Shown: piece by piece, positions 37,088-45,169 of the stretch
Position numbering within the stretch: position 1 is the first letter of the stretch
How the letters are laid out: each line of letters begins with the position of its first letter
Origin: Mangrovimonas sp. ST2L15
GTDB lineage: Bacteria > Bacteroidota > Bacteroidia > Flavobacteriales > Flavobacteriaceae
Reading direction: 5' to 3'
NCBI RefSeq assembly: GCF_001280515.1
Contig: NZ_LBIQ01000014.1
Span: 1 to 64,000 of the forward strand
Length of the DNA: 64,000 nt
Notes under the pieces: model-generated
Told to the model about the DNA's origin: nothing
Database searches by the model: none
What the model saw: only the letters and a program-made list of their open reading frames with translations
Position numbers and translations under genes: made by a program

Positions 37088-38560
37088 ATGAACAATTACT
37101 ACAAAATTTCTTTAGGCCTTTTTGGTCTTTTAGCTTTGGGAGCTTGTAATAATGACGATGACAACACCCCAACTGCAAACCCAGAACCTACTAATTTGGT
37201 ACAATTACAGGCCCACTCACAATCTCCAGCATTATTGGATGTGGCACCAGAGTTTTCTGGAATTAATGTATATACCTTATTGTCTTCTGAAGATCAATTG
37301 GTAAACACACCAAATTTTGTTTATGGTTCCATGGCTGATGGAGCTGGATTATTAAGAAATTCAGATAACACCTTTACCCTAATCAATAATATTGAAGCCG
37401 ATTATTCTATCGCTCGTATTACTCTAGACGAAACCTTTAAACCAGTTGCAGGAGAATATATTTTAAATGCTCAAGCTACTGCAGCTACAGCACAATGCTC
37501 AGGTTCGATGATTACTCCAGAAGAACATGGTTTCGGACCATTATATTTATCTGGAGGTGAATGGGGCGGATCTTCTCAAGGTGTTTTTGCAACAGATCCA
37601 TATAAAGATGCATCCAGTGCTTCAGTGGCCACCATGTTAAATAATATGGGACAATGGGATACTGAAAATGCTGTTGCCATAGGTAAAGATGCATATCCTG
37701 GTAAAACAGTAGTTTTTATTGGTGATGATCATTCTGATAATACAGTTCCTTCTGGTCAATTGGGAATGTATGTTGGTAACACAGGAGATCTTACCGGCGG
37801 CCAATTGTACGGTTTGAGAGTAACAGACGCCAATGTTAATTTTGAAATGGATATGGAAGAAGGCCAGACTTATGCGATAGATTTTGTTGAGTTGGAAGAA
37901 ACCCAAAAAGATCTTTTGGATGCCGAATGTAAAAATAAAGGAGTTATCGGTTTTTCTAGATTGGAAGATATCGATTGGAGAAGAGGTTCTGCTGCCAACA
38001 ATAGAGAAATTTATTTCTGCGTAACTGGACGTCAAAAGCCAGACTTAATAGGTAAAGGTTCTGTTTATGGTAGAGTTTACAAAGTTAATTTGAACCCTAA
38101 CGATCCTACAGGTGCCGGTACCATTACTTGCGTATTGGATGGAGATAAATTAGACGGAATAGCAAAAGACTTTTCAAGTCCTGATAATATTGTTGTAACT
38201 GAAAATTTCGCTTACATTCAAGAAGATCCAAACGGTTATTTTGATACAGCCGATAAAACTCACTTTGCTAGACTATACCAATATGATTTAAATACAGGTG
38301 CAATGAAAGTTGTTTTAGAGTGTGACCAAGTGGCGGCTCAAGCTCAAGGTTACGGTACTGTTGATAGTATTTGGGAAATTACTGGAATGATTGATATTTC
38401 AGATATTGTAGGAAAGGAAGATACTTTCTTAATGATGACCCAAAATCATGGTTGGGAACCAGCAGATGGTTCAGCTTTTACAGATCCTAATGCCAATCCT
38501 GCTGCTGATAGTAGAAAGGAAGGAAGTATGTTGTACATTCTAGAAGGATTGGATAGATAA
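37088..38560 (+). CDS. PhoX-like (DUF839) beta-propeller lipoprotein
   Basis: The 490-residue lipoprotein has a lipobox LGAC with Cys20, followed by NNDDDNTPT as in many surface-exposed Bacteroidota lipoproteins. The body resembles the PhoX/DUF839 propeller: SRLEDIDWRRGSAANNREIY, GRVYKVNLNPNDPTG, SSPDNIVVTENFAYIQEDPN. In PhoX these loops hold calcium and iron for phosphomonoester hydrolysis; whether all ligands are kept is not certain. The last base of its stop is the first base of the next ATG, so translation is coupled to the imelysin-like/peroxidase fusion. This makes a role in iron handling or a redox process plausible as an alternative to phosphatase activity. Confidence 0.75.
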   Translation: MNNYYKISLGLFGLLALGACNNDDDNTPTANPEPTNLVQLQAHSQSPALLDVAPEFSGINVYTLLSSEDQLVNTPNFVYGSMADGAGLLRNSDNTFTLINNIEADYSIARITLDETFKPVAGEYILNAQATAATAQCSGSMITPEEHGFGPLYLSGGEWGGSSQGVFATDPYKDASSASVATMLNNMGQWDTENAVAIGKDAYPGKTVVFIGDDHSDNTVPSGQLGMYVGNTGDLTGGQLYGLRVTDANVNFEMDMEEGQTYAIDFVELEETQKDLLDAECKNKGVIGFSRLEDIDWRRGSAANNREIYFCVTGRQKPDLIGKGSVYGRVYKVNLNPNDPTGAGTITCVLDGDKLDGIAKDFSSPDNIVVTENFAYIQEDPNGYFDTADKTHFARLYQYDLNTGAMKVVLECDQVAAQAQGYGTVDSIWEITGMIDISDIVGKEDTFLMMTQNHGWEPADGSAFTDPNANPAADSRKEGSMLYILEGLDR

Positions 38561-40353
38561 TGAACACTTTCCAGGTTAAGATAAAAAAGGCACACCTTAT
38601 TTGGGTGTGTCTTTTCCTCGTTATAATAGTGGGTTGTAAAAAGAATGAGGAAATCAGACAGGTACCAGTAGCAGAACAGCTTGAGAGTAAGTACAAAAAT
38701 CAATTGGATAGCTGTATAGCTTCGTTAGAAAATTTCAAAAAAGCTAATACTCAAGAGGAATTTTTAAAACACTATAAGCAAGCTCGAACCCATTTTAAGC
38801 GTATAGAGCCTATTTTTGCGTTTACTGATAAGGAAAATTACAAGTCCTTAAACGCGCCTAATATTTTAAAAGTTGAAGAAGAAGACGCGACTGATATTAA
38901 AATTAAAAAGCCTTTTGGTTTTCAAGTTATGGAGGAATTGATTTTTGAGGATTCTTTAGACATCAAAAATCTTCAGGAAGTGGCAAATAAAACTCAAGAC
39001 CGCTTAAAATTGATACAAGCAAATGTTTCCTTAAAGTTGAAGGATTATCATATTATATGGATGATTCGGGATGAAATTGCCAGAATTGCTTTAACAGGAA
39101 TCACAGGTTTTGATTCTCCAGTTTTGGAAGCATCTTTAGATGAAGCTGTCATGTGTTATGGTAGTTTAAATGACATTATGAATCTATATCAATCTGAATT
39201 CAATTCTGTAGCGTTGTTTAATCAGTTTAAAATGGAGATTGAATCAAGTATGGAACAATTACAAGCTTCAGACTTCGAAACTTTTGACAGATTTCAGTTT
39301 ATCAAGGAACATTCACATAAACAACTGGAATTACTTTATGAGATTCAAAAGGATTGGGAGGTACAATTTCCATTTGAATTGGCTTTTAAAAATGATATGA
39401 CTTCCTTGTTTTCAAATAATACCTTCAATTTAGATTTTTATTCAGATTATCCAGAAGTTGATTCCTTAAAAGCTTTGAAAACCCAATTAGGAAAACAATT
39501 GTTCAATGACACCAGATTATCTAAGGATAATACGATGAGTTGCGCCACTTGCCACCATAGTGATAAGGCGTTTACCGATGGCAAAAAAGTGTTTCCCAAA
39601 CAATTAAGAAATACACCAACCCTACCTTATGCAGCATTGCAGCAGAGTTTTTTCTATGATGGAAGGACTGGAAATTTGGAGGGACAAATAGTAGATGTGG
39701 TTAATAACAATAATGAATTCCACTCCAATTTAGTGGATTTGGAAGCATTGGTTTCTAATGATTCCATTTATACCAAACAATTCAAAAGTATCTATAAAAA
39801 AGGGGTGACTCAAAACAATGTGAGAAATAGCATAGCTGTTTACGTAAGAAGTCTTGGGGATTTCAGCTCCAAATTTGACAAGAACATTAATGGTATGGAA
39901 TCAAATTTAACTGATTCGGAAGTCAGGGGTTTTAATCTTTTTATGGGTAAGGCCAAATGTGCTACCTGCCATTTTGCTCCTGTTTTTAACGGAACTGTAC
40001 CGCCTAATTTTACAGAAAGTGAATTTGAACTACTGGGGGTTCCCAAGGATACCATTTCTAATTTGGTGGATACAGATTTGGGTCGGTATGATGTTTTCCA
40101 AACGGAGGAAAAGAAGCATTTCTTTAAAACACCCACTATCAGAAATATTTCTAAAACAGGTCCTTATATGCATAATGGTGTTTATGAAACATTAGATCAA
40201 GTTATGACCTTTTACAATGATGGTGGAGGTGCAGGATTGGGAATGGAGTTGGAATATCAAACTTTACCTACAGACCCACTTAATCTAACAGAGCAAGAAA
40301 TGGATGACATCATTGCTTTTATGGGCACTTTGGAAGATCAATCCAAAAGTTAA
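38560..40353 (+). CDS. Imelysin-like domain fused to MauG-type di-heme cytochrome c peroxidase, lipoprotein
   Basis: The 597-residue lipoprotein has a signal with Cys26 (IIVGC). About residues 30-290 are helical and imelysin-like: YKQARTHFKRIEPIF, then GFQVMEE at 120-126, where the GxHxxE motif of imelysins has Gln in place of His. About residues 300-597 are a bacterial di-heme cytochrome c peroxidase with heme sites CATCH at 328-332 and 467-471, and typical LRNTPTLPYAALQQSFFYDG and GPYMHNGVYETLDQVMTFYN. It would act in the periplasm on H2O2 or another substrate. Imelysins and di-heme oxidases often share iron-responsive operons, so the fusion with a propeller protein upstream suggests iron or peroxide handling. 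The first codons also form a terminator-like hairpin. Confidence 0.87.
   Translation: MNTFQVKIKKAHLIWVCLFLVIIVGCKKNEEIRQVPVAEQLESKYKNQLDSCIASLENFKKANTQEEFLKHYKQARTHFKRIEPIFAFTDKENYKSLNAPNILKVEEEDATDIKIKKPFGFQVMEELIFEDSLDIKNLQEVANKTQDRLKLIQANVSLKLKDYHIIWMIRDEIARIALTGITGFDSPVLEASLDEAVMCYGSLNDIMNLYQSEFNSVALFNQFKMEIESSMEQLQASDFETFDRFQFIKEHSHKQLELLYEIQKDWEVQFPFELAFKNDMTSLFSNNTFNLDFYSDYPEVDSLKALKTQLGKQLFNDTRLSKDNTMSCATCHHSDKAFTDGKKVFPKQLRNTPTLPYAALQQSFFYDGRTGNLEGQIVDVVNNNNEFHSNLVDLEALVSNDSIYTKQFKSIYKKGVTQNNVRNSIAVYVRSLGDFSSKFDKNINGMESNLTDSEVRGFNLFMGKAKCATCHFAPVFNGTVPPNFTESEFELLGVPKDTISNLVDTDLGRYDVFQTEEKKHFFKTPTIRNISKTGPYMHNGVYETLDQVMTFYNDGGGAGLGMELEYQTLPTDPLNLTEQEMDDIIAFMGTLEDQSKS
38585..38615 (+). 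terminator. Terminator-shaped hairpin inside the peroxidase gene start
   Basis: A 12-bp stem with one G-U pair (AAAAGGCACACC with GGTGTGTCTTTT) and a 7-base loop, with T residues closing the 3' arm, begins 25 bases after the PhoX-like gene stop. It lies within codons 9-19 of the overlapping peroxidase gene, so if it works it would cut transcription of that gene after the PhoX-like gene. Confidence 0.6.
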
Positions 40354-40745
40354 TGATTCTCGATATCACTAATGTGATGCTCTAGAGCTTTTACCGAAAT
40401 TTGAATTTCGATAATTAATAGGAGTAGAGAGACAATTAAAAGAATAAGGGCAACCCCAAAAATCCAAACTGCCAAATTGTGGAGTTCTATGTAGATTAAA
40501 AACATGGTCAACACACATAGCAGTAGACTGGAAATACCAAATATTTGCATGGATCTAGTCAAGTACAATCGTTTTTTAATGTTTTCTATCTGTTTAATAT
40601 AACGCTTGTCTGGATCCTTCAAATAGGTAGCATGCAAACTTCTTACCACTGCAGCATAGGCCAAAAACCGATTGGTGTATGCTAACATAATTAAAGAAAT
40701 GGCTGAAAATAAAAGTGCAGGGGTAGTTAAGGTTAATTCTGTCAT
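40350..40745 (-). CDS. DUF2721 family membrane protein
   Basis: The 131-residue protein matches DUF2721: LLFSAISLIMLAYTNRFLA at the N-terminus, then RYIKQIENIKKRLYLTRSMQ, followed by two membrane spans (IFGISSLLLCVLTMFLIYI, IFGVALILLIVSLLLLIIEI) and the C-terminal EIQISVKALEHHISDIE. The function is unknown. It lies 5 bases after sdpI and probably belongs to the sdpR-sdpI transcript. Its stop overlaps the stop of the convergent peroxidase gene by 4 bases. Confidence 0.85.
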   Translation of the reverse strand: MTELTLTTPALLFSAISLIMLAYTNRFLAYAAVVRSLHATYLKDPDKRYIKQIENIKKRLYLTRSMQIFGISSLLLCVLTMFLIYIELHNLAVWIFGVALILLIVSLLLLIIEIQISVKALEHHISDIENH

Positions 40746-40750
40746 GATTT

Positions 40751-41401
40751 TTAAACTTTAGAAATTTGTTTAAAACGTTGATACGAATATACAATAGGAA
40801 TAATGGTTATGATGGCCGTAATGATCATAAAAAAGATGAAATTGGTCTTTTGATTGAAAATTAGACAACCTAAAATAATTACCAATCCGCCTGCAAACCA
40901 GAGTTTTCCTCCCAATTTATGGGTGTCTTTCCAAACAGTTTCATTTTCTAGTGTCCACGGTGTTTTAATCCCGATGAAATAATTCGCTTTTATGGTTTTA
41001 AAGTAGTTTCCAAGAATCACATATAAGACACCAATAAGCAATAAAATGTAATTAGGATTGGATAGGGAAGCGTTTTTAGTACTATAAATGATATATAAAG
41101 CCAAAACCGACATAAATGTTGTGAGAAGAACTTTTATGGTTTGAAATTTATTACCCATTTGTTGAAGCTTGTTTTTAGGATCAATTTTAGGAACCACAAG
41201 AAAGACAATATAAATCAATACCGGCATGATAAAAGGAATGATAAGTAATTCAGATTTATCACCATAGCGATCTATTTCTCCTTTAATATTATAATGCATA
41301 GGTACACGCTGTGGTAAATCAGGCCAAACGTATGCCAAATAAAGAAAGGGGAGTAGGATGATACCTATCAGAGGTAGTTCTTTTTTAAGTTGAAAAGCCA
41401 T
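40751..41401 (-). CDS. SdpI family integral membrane protein (DUF1648 + SdpI)
   Basis: The 216-residue protein has about six membrane spans. The N-terminal DUF1648 signature is YVWPDLPQRVPMHYNIKGEIDRYG-like (31-54 region), and the C-terminal SdpI domain has YFIGIKTPWTLENETVWKDT followed by HKLGGKLWFAGG. In Bacillus subtilis, SdpI gives immunity to the SdpC toxin and sequesters the SdpR repressor at the membrane. Here the ArsR-type repressor gene lies 4 bases upstream, keeping the sdpR-sdpI order, but no toxin gene is present. Confidence 0.9.
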   Translation of the reverse strand: MAFQLKKELPLIGIILLPFLYLAYVWPDLPQRVPMHYNIKGEIDRYGDKSELLIIPFIMPVLIYIVFLVVPKIDPKNKLQQMGNKFQTIKVLLTTFMSVLALYIIYSTKNASLSNPNYILLLIGVLYVILGNYFKTIKANYFIGIKTPWTLENETVWKDTHKLGGKLWFAGGLVIILGCLIFNQKTNFIFFMIITAIITIIPIVYSYQRFKQISKV

Positions 41402-41405
41402 GTTT

Positions 41406-41660
41406 TTATTTTTTTAAGGTTAGTATCCAATTGAGTACATCTTCTAGAATGGTTGTGTTAAGGGAATAAGTTATGAACTGTCCTTTCTTTTCACTTGTAA
41501 TGAGATCTGCTTGTTTTAAAATATCTAGATGATGGGAAATACTGGGTTTTGATATGTGGAATCGATCTGCAATTTCACCCGCATTCATATCACCCTCTTT
41601 CAACATTTCCAAAATACCACGACGGGTTTCATCATTTAATGCCTTGAAAAGAGAATTCAT
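41406..41660 (-). CDS. SdpR-like ArsR family winged-helix repressor
   Basis: The 84-residue winged-helix protein carries ALNDETRRGILEMLKEGDMN and AGEIADRFHISKPSISHHLD, the recognition helix of ArsR/SdpR repressors, with no metal-binding cysteines. As in B. subtilis it precedes sdpI and would repress its own operon until captured by SdpI at the membrane. An inverted repeat (41670-41691) immediately upstream is a likely operator. Confidence 0.9.
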   Translation of the reverse strand: MNSLFKALNDETRRGILEMLKEGDMNAGEIADRFHISKPSISHHLDILKQADLITSEKKGQFITYSLNTTILEDVLNWILTLKK

Positions 41661-41669
41661 TTAATTAGG

Positions 41670-41691
41670 TATTTAGGTAAATATCTAAATA
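41670..41691. promoter_or_regulatory. Candidate SdpR operator
   Basis: The perfect inverted repeat TATTTAG-N8-CTAAATA has its near end 10 bases from the sdpR start codon, the place expected for an autorepressor site. Its symmetric half-sites about 15 bases apart centre-to-centre suit a dimeric winged-helix protein. Confidence 0.55.
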
Positions 41692-41975
41692 CTTTATTTT
41701 ATTTACAAGTAATTTCATCAAAATATTTAGTTTCATAACTATATAGGAAAGAAATACGACTCTTAAAGAATTTTGATTCTTGTAATTGATATCCTGAAGA
41801 TATTTTGGCTTTTAGATAGAAACAAACTAATTTCACCACATGTCATACAACTACAAAACCGCTAACTGAATCCGCAAGTTTTCCCTCATAAAAATGGGAG
41901 ATTGAGTTAAAAATGGTTGTAGTTATGTTTGATTATAATCCTCACTCTTAACGAGTATAATGTAATTTTTGAATA
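41692..41975. other. Non-coding gap, no gene seen
   Basis: This A/T-rich divergent gap lies between the sdpR operator and the TPR membrane protein gene. I see no RNA gene, clear promoter box, or protein-like frame in it. A weak repeat (CCCTC ... GGGAG near 41883) is too short to interpret. Confidence 0.5.
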
Positions 41976-42914
41976 ATGAAAAAGTGGTTTGTTGTACCCA
42001 TAGTATTTTTAATTTTAGGGTTCTTCTTTAAAATATTTGATGTCCCAGGCAAAAATATTTCTATGGTTATTGGATTTGTTTGGTTAGGAATATTATTTAT
42101 TGTTAGGTTAATTAAGACTCACAATAAAACATCCCTATTATCAATAATATTTCTCATTTCTTTAATACTAACAACTTTTGCTCTATATACACGTTACTTG
42201 TTTTTTAGTATTGGGGATTACCCATCACTCATAATTATTCCTTTATTTTTATTAATTGCCTTAGTATATTTTTTATCTGAGAAAAATAAACCTGCTATTT
42301 TTACATTATCTACTATTAGTTATGCTTTACTTATAATAGTAATTTTTATCCCTAGAGCAGAAGGAATTTGTTTGGGATTATTCCCAAATAAAAAACAAGA
42401 AAATGATCTTCCCAATGTGAATAAAATTGAAGGTCTAAGCCAATTTAATAGTGATGAAGCTTATAAAAATTTTAATTTTGGAGTAAAACATTCCAATTTA
42501 GAGGAGTATTCTTTGTCTAAAACTTATTTAGAAAAAGCTAACTCAATTGAACCAAACAATATGGATATCCTTAGGGAATTATCGACTACTTATTTTAATT
42601 TAAAAGATGTAGATAAAGCCATAGAAACCATTACTAAAGCTATAGAATTATACCCAGATAATGAGTTTTTATATAATAACAGAGGGTATTTTTATTACCA
42701 TGGCAACAAGTATACAAAAGCTGAGTCAGACTATTCACAAGCGATTCGTATAAATCCCAAAAACCCAATATTTTATAGGAATATTGTCTTGAGCTATTAT
42801 TATTCTGGAAATAATGAAGATGTTTGTCATTATATAGATAAATTAAAGGAGTTAGATTATAATATTACGAATGACAAGGAAATCGATTGGATAGAATATT
42901 CTGTTTGTGATTAA
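41976..42914 (+). CDS. Membrane-anchored TPR protein
   Basis: The 312-residue protein has four to five hydrophobic segments in its first 130 residues (WFVVPIVFLILGFFFKIF, LLSIIFLISLILTTFALYT and others). Then come about four TPR units: FGVKHSNLEEYSLSKTYLEK, ILRELSTTYFNLKDVDKAIE, FLYNNRGYFYYHGNKYTKAE and IFYRNIVLSYYYSGNNEDVC. The TPR domain would bind a protein partner on one side of the inner membrane. It is very A/T-rich compared with its neighbours and stands alone between divergent and convergent genes, so it may be a lineage-specific addition. The function is unknown. Confidence 0.8.
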   Translation: MKKWFVVPIVFLILGFFFKIFDVPGKNISMVIGFVWLGILFIVRLIKTHNKTSLLSIIFLISLILTTFALYTRYLFFSIGDYPSLIIIPLFLLIALVYFLSEKNKPAIFTLSTISYALLIIVIFIPRAEGICLGLFPNKKQENDLPNVNKIEGLSQFNSDEAYKNFNFGVKHSNLEEYSLSKTYLEKANSIEPNNMDILRELSTTYFNLKDVDKAIETITKAIELYPDNEFLYNNRGYFYYHGNKYTKAESDYSQAIRINPKNPIFYRNIVLSYYYSGNNEDVCHYIDKLKELDYNITNDKEIDWIEYSVCD

Positions 42915-42949
42915 GAAGGTTAAGGAGCGGAATGTTTTCATTAACATAT

Positions 42950-44245
42950 CTAAATATCACTCAAAAACCTCTTCAAATCATCATAAGTTGAAATCTCAAT
43001 AGATCGTTTCTTTTTGCTCATCACTTTTAAAATTTGTTTTGGTAATTCAATGTTTTCTTGAATAGTATCTTCTACCACGTCCAAAAACTTGGTGGGATGT
43101 GCCGTTTCTAAAAATACACAATGGGCATCTGGGTGCGATTTCAAATAATCTTTGCACGCTAAATATCCAATAGCACCATGTGGGTCGGCTATATAAGAAT
43201 ATTCGTTATATAGCTCTTTAATACCTTCAATGGTTTCATCATCTGTATAGCTAAATCCGGATAAATTCTTTGCAAGGGTATCATAATTCTTATTATAGAG
43301 CTCTTGTATACGAACAAAGTTACTGGGATCACCCACGTCCATAGCGTTACTAATGGTTTGTACAGATGGTTTTGGATTGTAGTTTTTAGTCTCTAGATAA
43401 TCGGTTACTACTTTGTTAGCATTATTGGCTGCTACAAAATGTTTGATAGGTAGACCCAATTTTTGAGCCATCATTCCAGCGCAAATATTTCCAAAATTTC
43501 CGCTAGGAACCACAAAAGTCAGGTTTTCATAAGTTTTGTAAAGTGCTTTGTATGCAAACATAAAATAAAACATCTGTGGCAACCATCTGGCTACATTAAT
43601 TGAGTTGGCAGAGGTTAATTGCTTTTTGCTTATTAATTCTTCATCTAAAAAGGCACGCTTAACCATAGCTTGACAATCATCAAAAGTACCATGTACCTCA
43701 AGGGCAGTGATGTTTTTTTTAAGGGTTGTTAATTGTTTTTCTTGAATATCACTCACCTTTCCACTGGGATAAAGAATCACTACTTTCACGCCTTCTACAC
43801 CCAAAAACCCGTGAGCCACAGCTCCACCAGTATCACCAGAAGTAGCTACTAGTACCGTTACTTCCTTATCATTTGATTGATTGAAATACCCGAGACAACG
43901 AGCCATAAAACGTGCCCCCACATCTTTAAAGGCCATGGTTGGACCATGAAAAAGTTCCAATGAATAAATCTGGTCAGTTATTTTTTCAACCGGAAATTCA
44001 AATGATAAGGTTTCTTCAATAATCTGCTTAAGAACATCTTCTGGAATGTCTGGTGTAGCAAATTGTTTGATTGCCTCAAAAGCAATTTCTGCTTCTGAAA
44101 GCTGATCAAGACTTTCAAAAAATGAATCGGGTAGTGGTGATATACTTTCTGGGAAATAAAGTCCTTTATCTGGCGCCAATCCTTTTATTACAGCATCCTT
44201 GAAGCTTGTTTTAGAGGCTTTATGATTGAGTGAGTAGTAGTTCAT
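42950..44245 (-). CDS. thrC: Threonine synthase
   Basis: The 431-residue PLP enzyme makes threonine from O-phosphohomoserine. It has YYSLNHKASKTSFKDAVIKG at the N-terminus, the PLP-lysine motif HGPTMAFKDVGARFMARCLG, and TLVATSGDTGGAVAHGFLG-like (VLVATSGDTGGAVAHGF). The first codon adjoins the thrB stop directly. It is the last gene of the thr operon; no strong terminator is visible in the 35-base gap to the convergent TPR gene. Confidence 0.96.
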   Translation of the reverse strand: MNYYSLNHKASKTSFKDAVIKGLAPDKGLYFPESISPLPDSFFESLDQLSEAEIAFEAIKQFATPDIPEDVLKQIIEETLSFEFPVEKITDQIYSLELFHGPTMAFKDVGARFMARCLGYFNQSNDKEVTVLVATSGDTGGAVAHGFLGVEGVKVVILYPSGKVSDIQEKQLTTLKKNITALEVHGTFDDCQAMVKRAFLDEELISKKQLTSANSINVARWLPQMFYFMFAYKALYKTYENLTFVVPSGNFGNICAGMMAQKLGLPIKHFVAANNANKVVTDYLETKNYNPKPSVQTISNAMDVGDPSNFVRIQELYNKNYDTLAKNLSGFSYTDDETIEGIKELYNEYSYIADPHGAIGYLACKDYLKSHPDAHCVFLETAHPTKFLDVVEDTIQENIELPKQILKVMSKKKRSIEISTYDDLKRFLSDI

Positions 44246-45166
44246 TTACAATATTTTTATTCCATTTGGATTAATTCGTGATACATAGAGATTAAATTCG
44301 ATACCAGTTTGGCCATATACACTCTTAAAGGCTGCAGCTACTTTATGAGCCGTTTCTTCGCCTTTGTTTAAACTGAAAATAGAAGGTCCCGAACCAGAAA
44401 TACCAACACCTAAAGCGCCTGCTTCCAATGCCGCTTTCTTTGCATTATCAAAATAGGGAATGAGTTGTTTACGAAATGGTTCAACCACAACATCCTTAAG
44501 TGCAGAACTAATTAGTTCGTAATCAGAGATATGCAAGCCATGGACTAAACTGCCCACGTTTGCCCATTGGGTAATGGCATTTTGTAGGACTATTTCCTTG
44601 GGCAAAATAGCTCTTGCCTCTGAAGTTTTTATTTCTATCTGAGGGTGAACAATCGTGGCATACATGTCATGGGGTGTAGGTAATTCAAGAATTTCCAATG
44701 GATGTGTGCTCTTTACCAAAGTAAAGCCGCCAAAAATCCCAGGGGCAATATTGTCGGCATGTTCACTGCCACTTGCCACCGCTTCTCCCTTCATGGCAAA
44801 GAAGGACAATTGTGTTTTATTAAATGGCCTTCCTAAGAGTTCGTTCATGGCAAACACCACACCCGATGCACTAGCAGAGCTGCTTCCTACACCACTTCCA
44901 GGCTTGATGTTTTTATAGATTTCAATTTCAAAACCAAAGTCAACCTCTACTTTTTCTAGAAGAGCTAATGCTGCAACTCCAGCTACATTTCTTTTGGTTT
45001 CCATGGGTAGGTCATAACCTTCTATCTTAGAAATTGAAATGTCTTTATTTGCAGTTTTTCTAACAACCATTTCATCACCAACAGTATCCAAACAAAACCC
45101 CAAGACATCAAATCCACAAGCAACATTGGCTACGGTAGCGGGAGAAAATATTTTTATCTCATCCAT
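44246..45166 (-). CDS. thrB: Homoserine kinase
   Basis: The 306-residue GHMP kinase has IKIFSPATVANVACGFDVLG at the N-terminus, the phosphate-binding loop IKPGSGVGSSSASASGVVFA, and the C-terminal GALGVGISGSGPSIFSL. It phosphorylates homoserine with ATP. It begins 3 bases after thrA and abuts thrC, fully within the operon. Confidence 0.96.
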   Translation of the reverse strand: MDEIKIFSPATVANVACGFDVLGFCLDTVGDEMVVRKTANKDISISKIEGYDLPMETKRNVAGVAALALLEKVEVDFGFEIEIYKNIKPGSGVGSSSASASGVVFAMNELLGRPFNKTQLSFFAMKGEAVASGSEHADNIAPGIFGGFTLVKSTHPLEILELPTPHDMYATIVHPQIEIKTSEARAILPKEIVLQNAITQWANVGSLVHGLHISDYELISSALKDVVVEPFRKQLIPYFDNAKKAALEAGALGVGISGSGPSIFSLNKGEETAHKVAAAFKSVYGQTGIEFNLYVSRINPNGIKIL

Positions 45167-45169
45167 ATC

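Noticed and set aside
37637-38035. Minus-strand 132-codon frame
   Set aside because: It is antisense to the PhoX-like gene; its Ile/Phe/Ser-rich product has no recognisable features.
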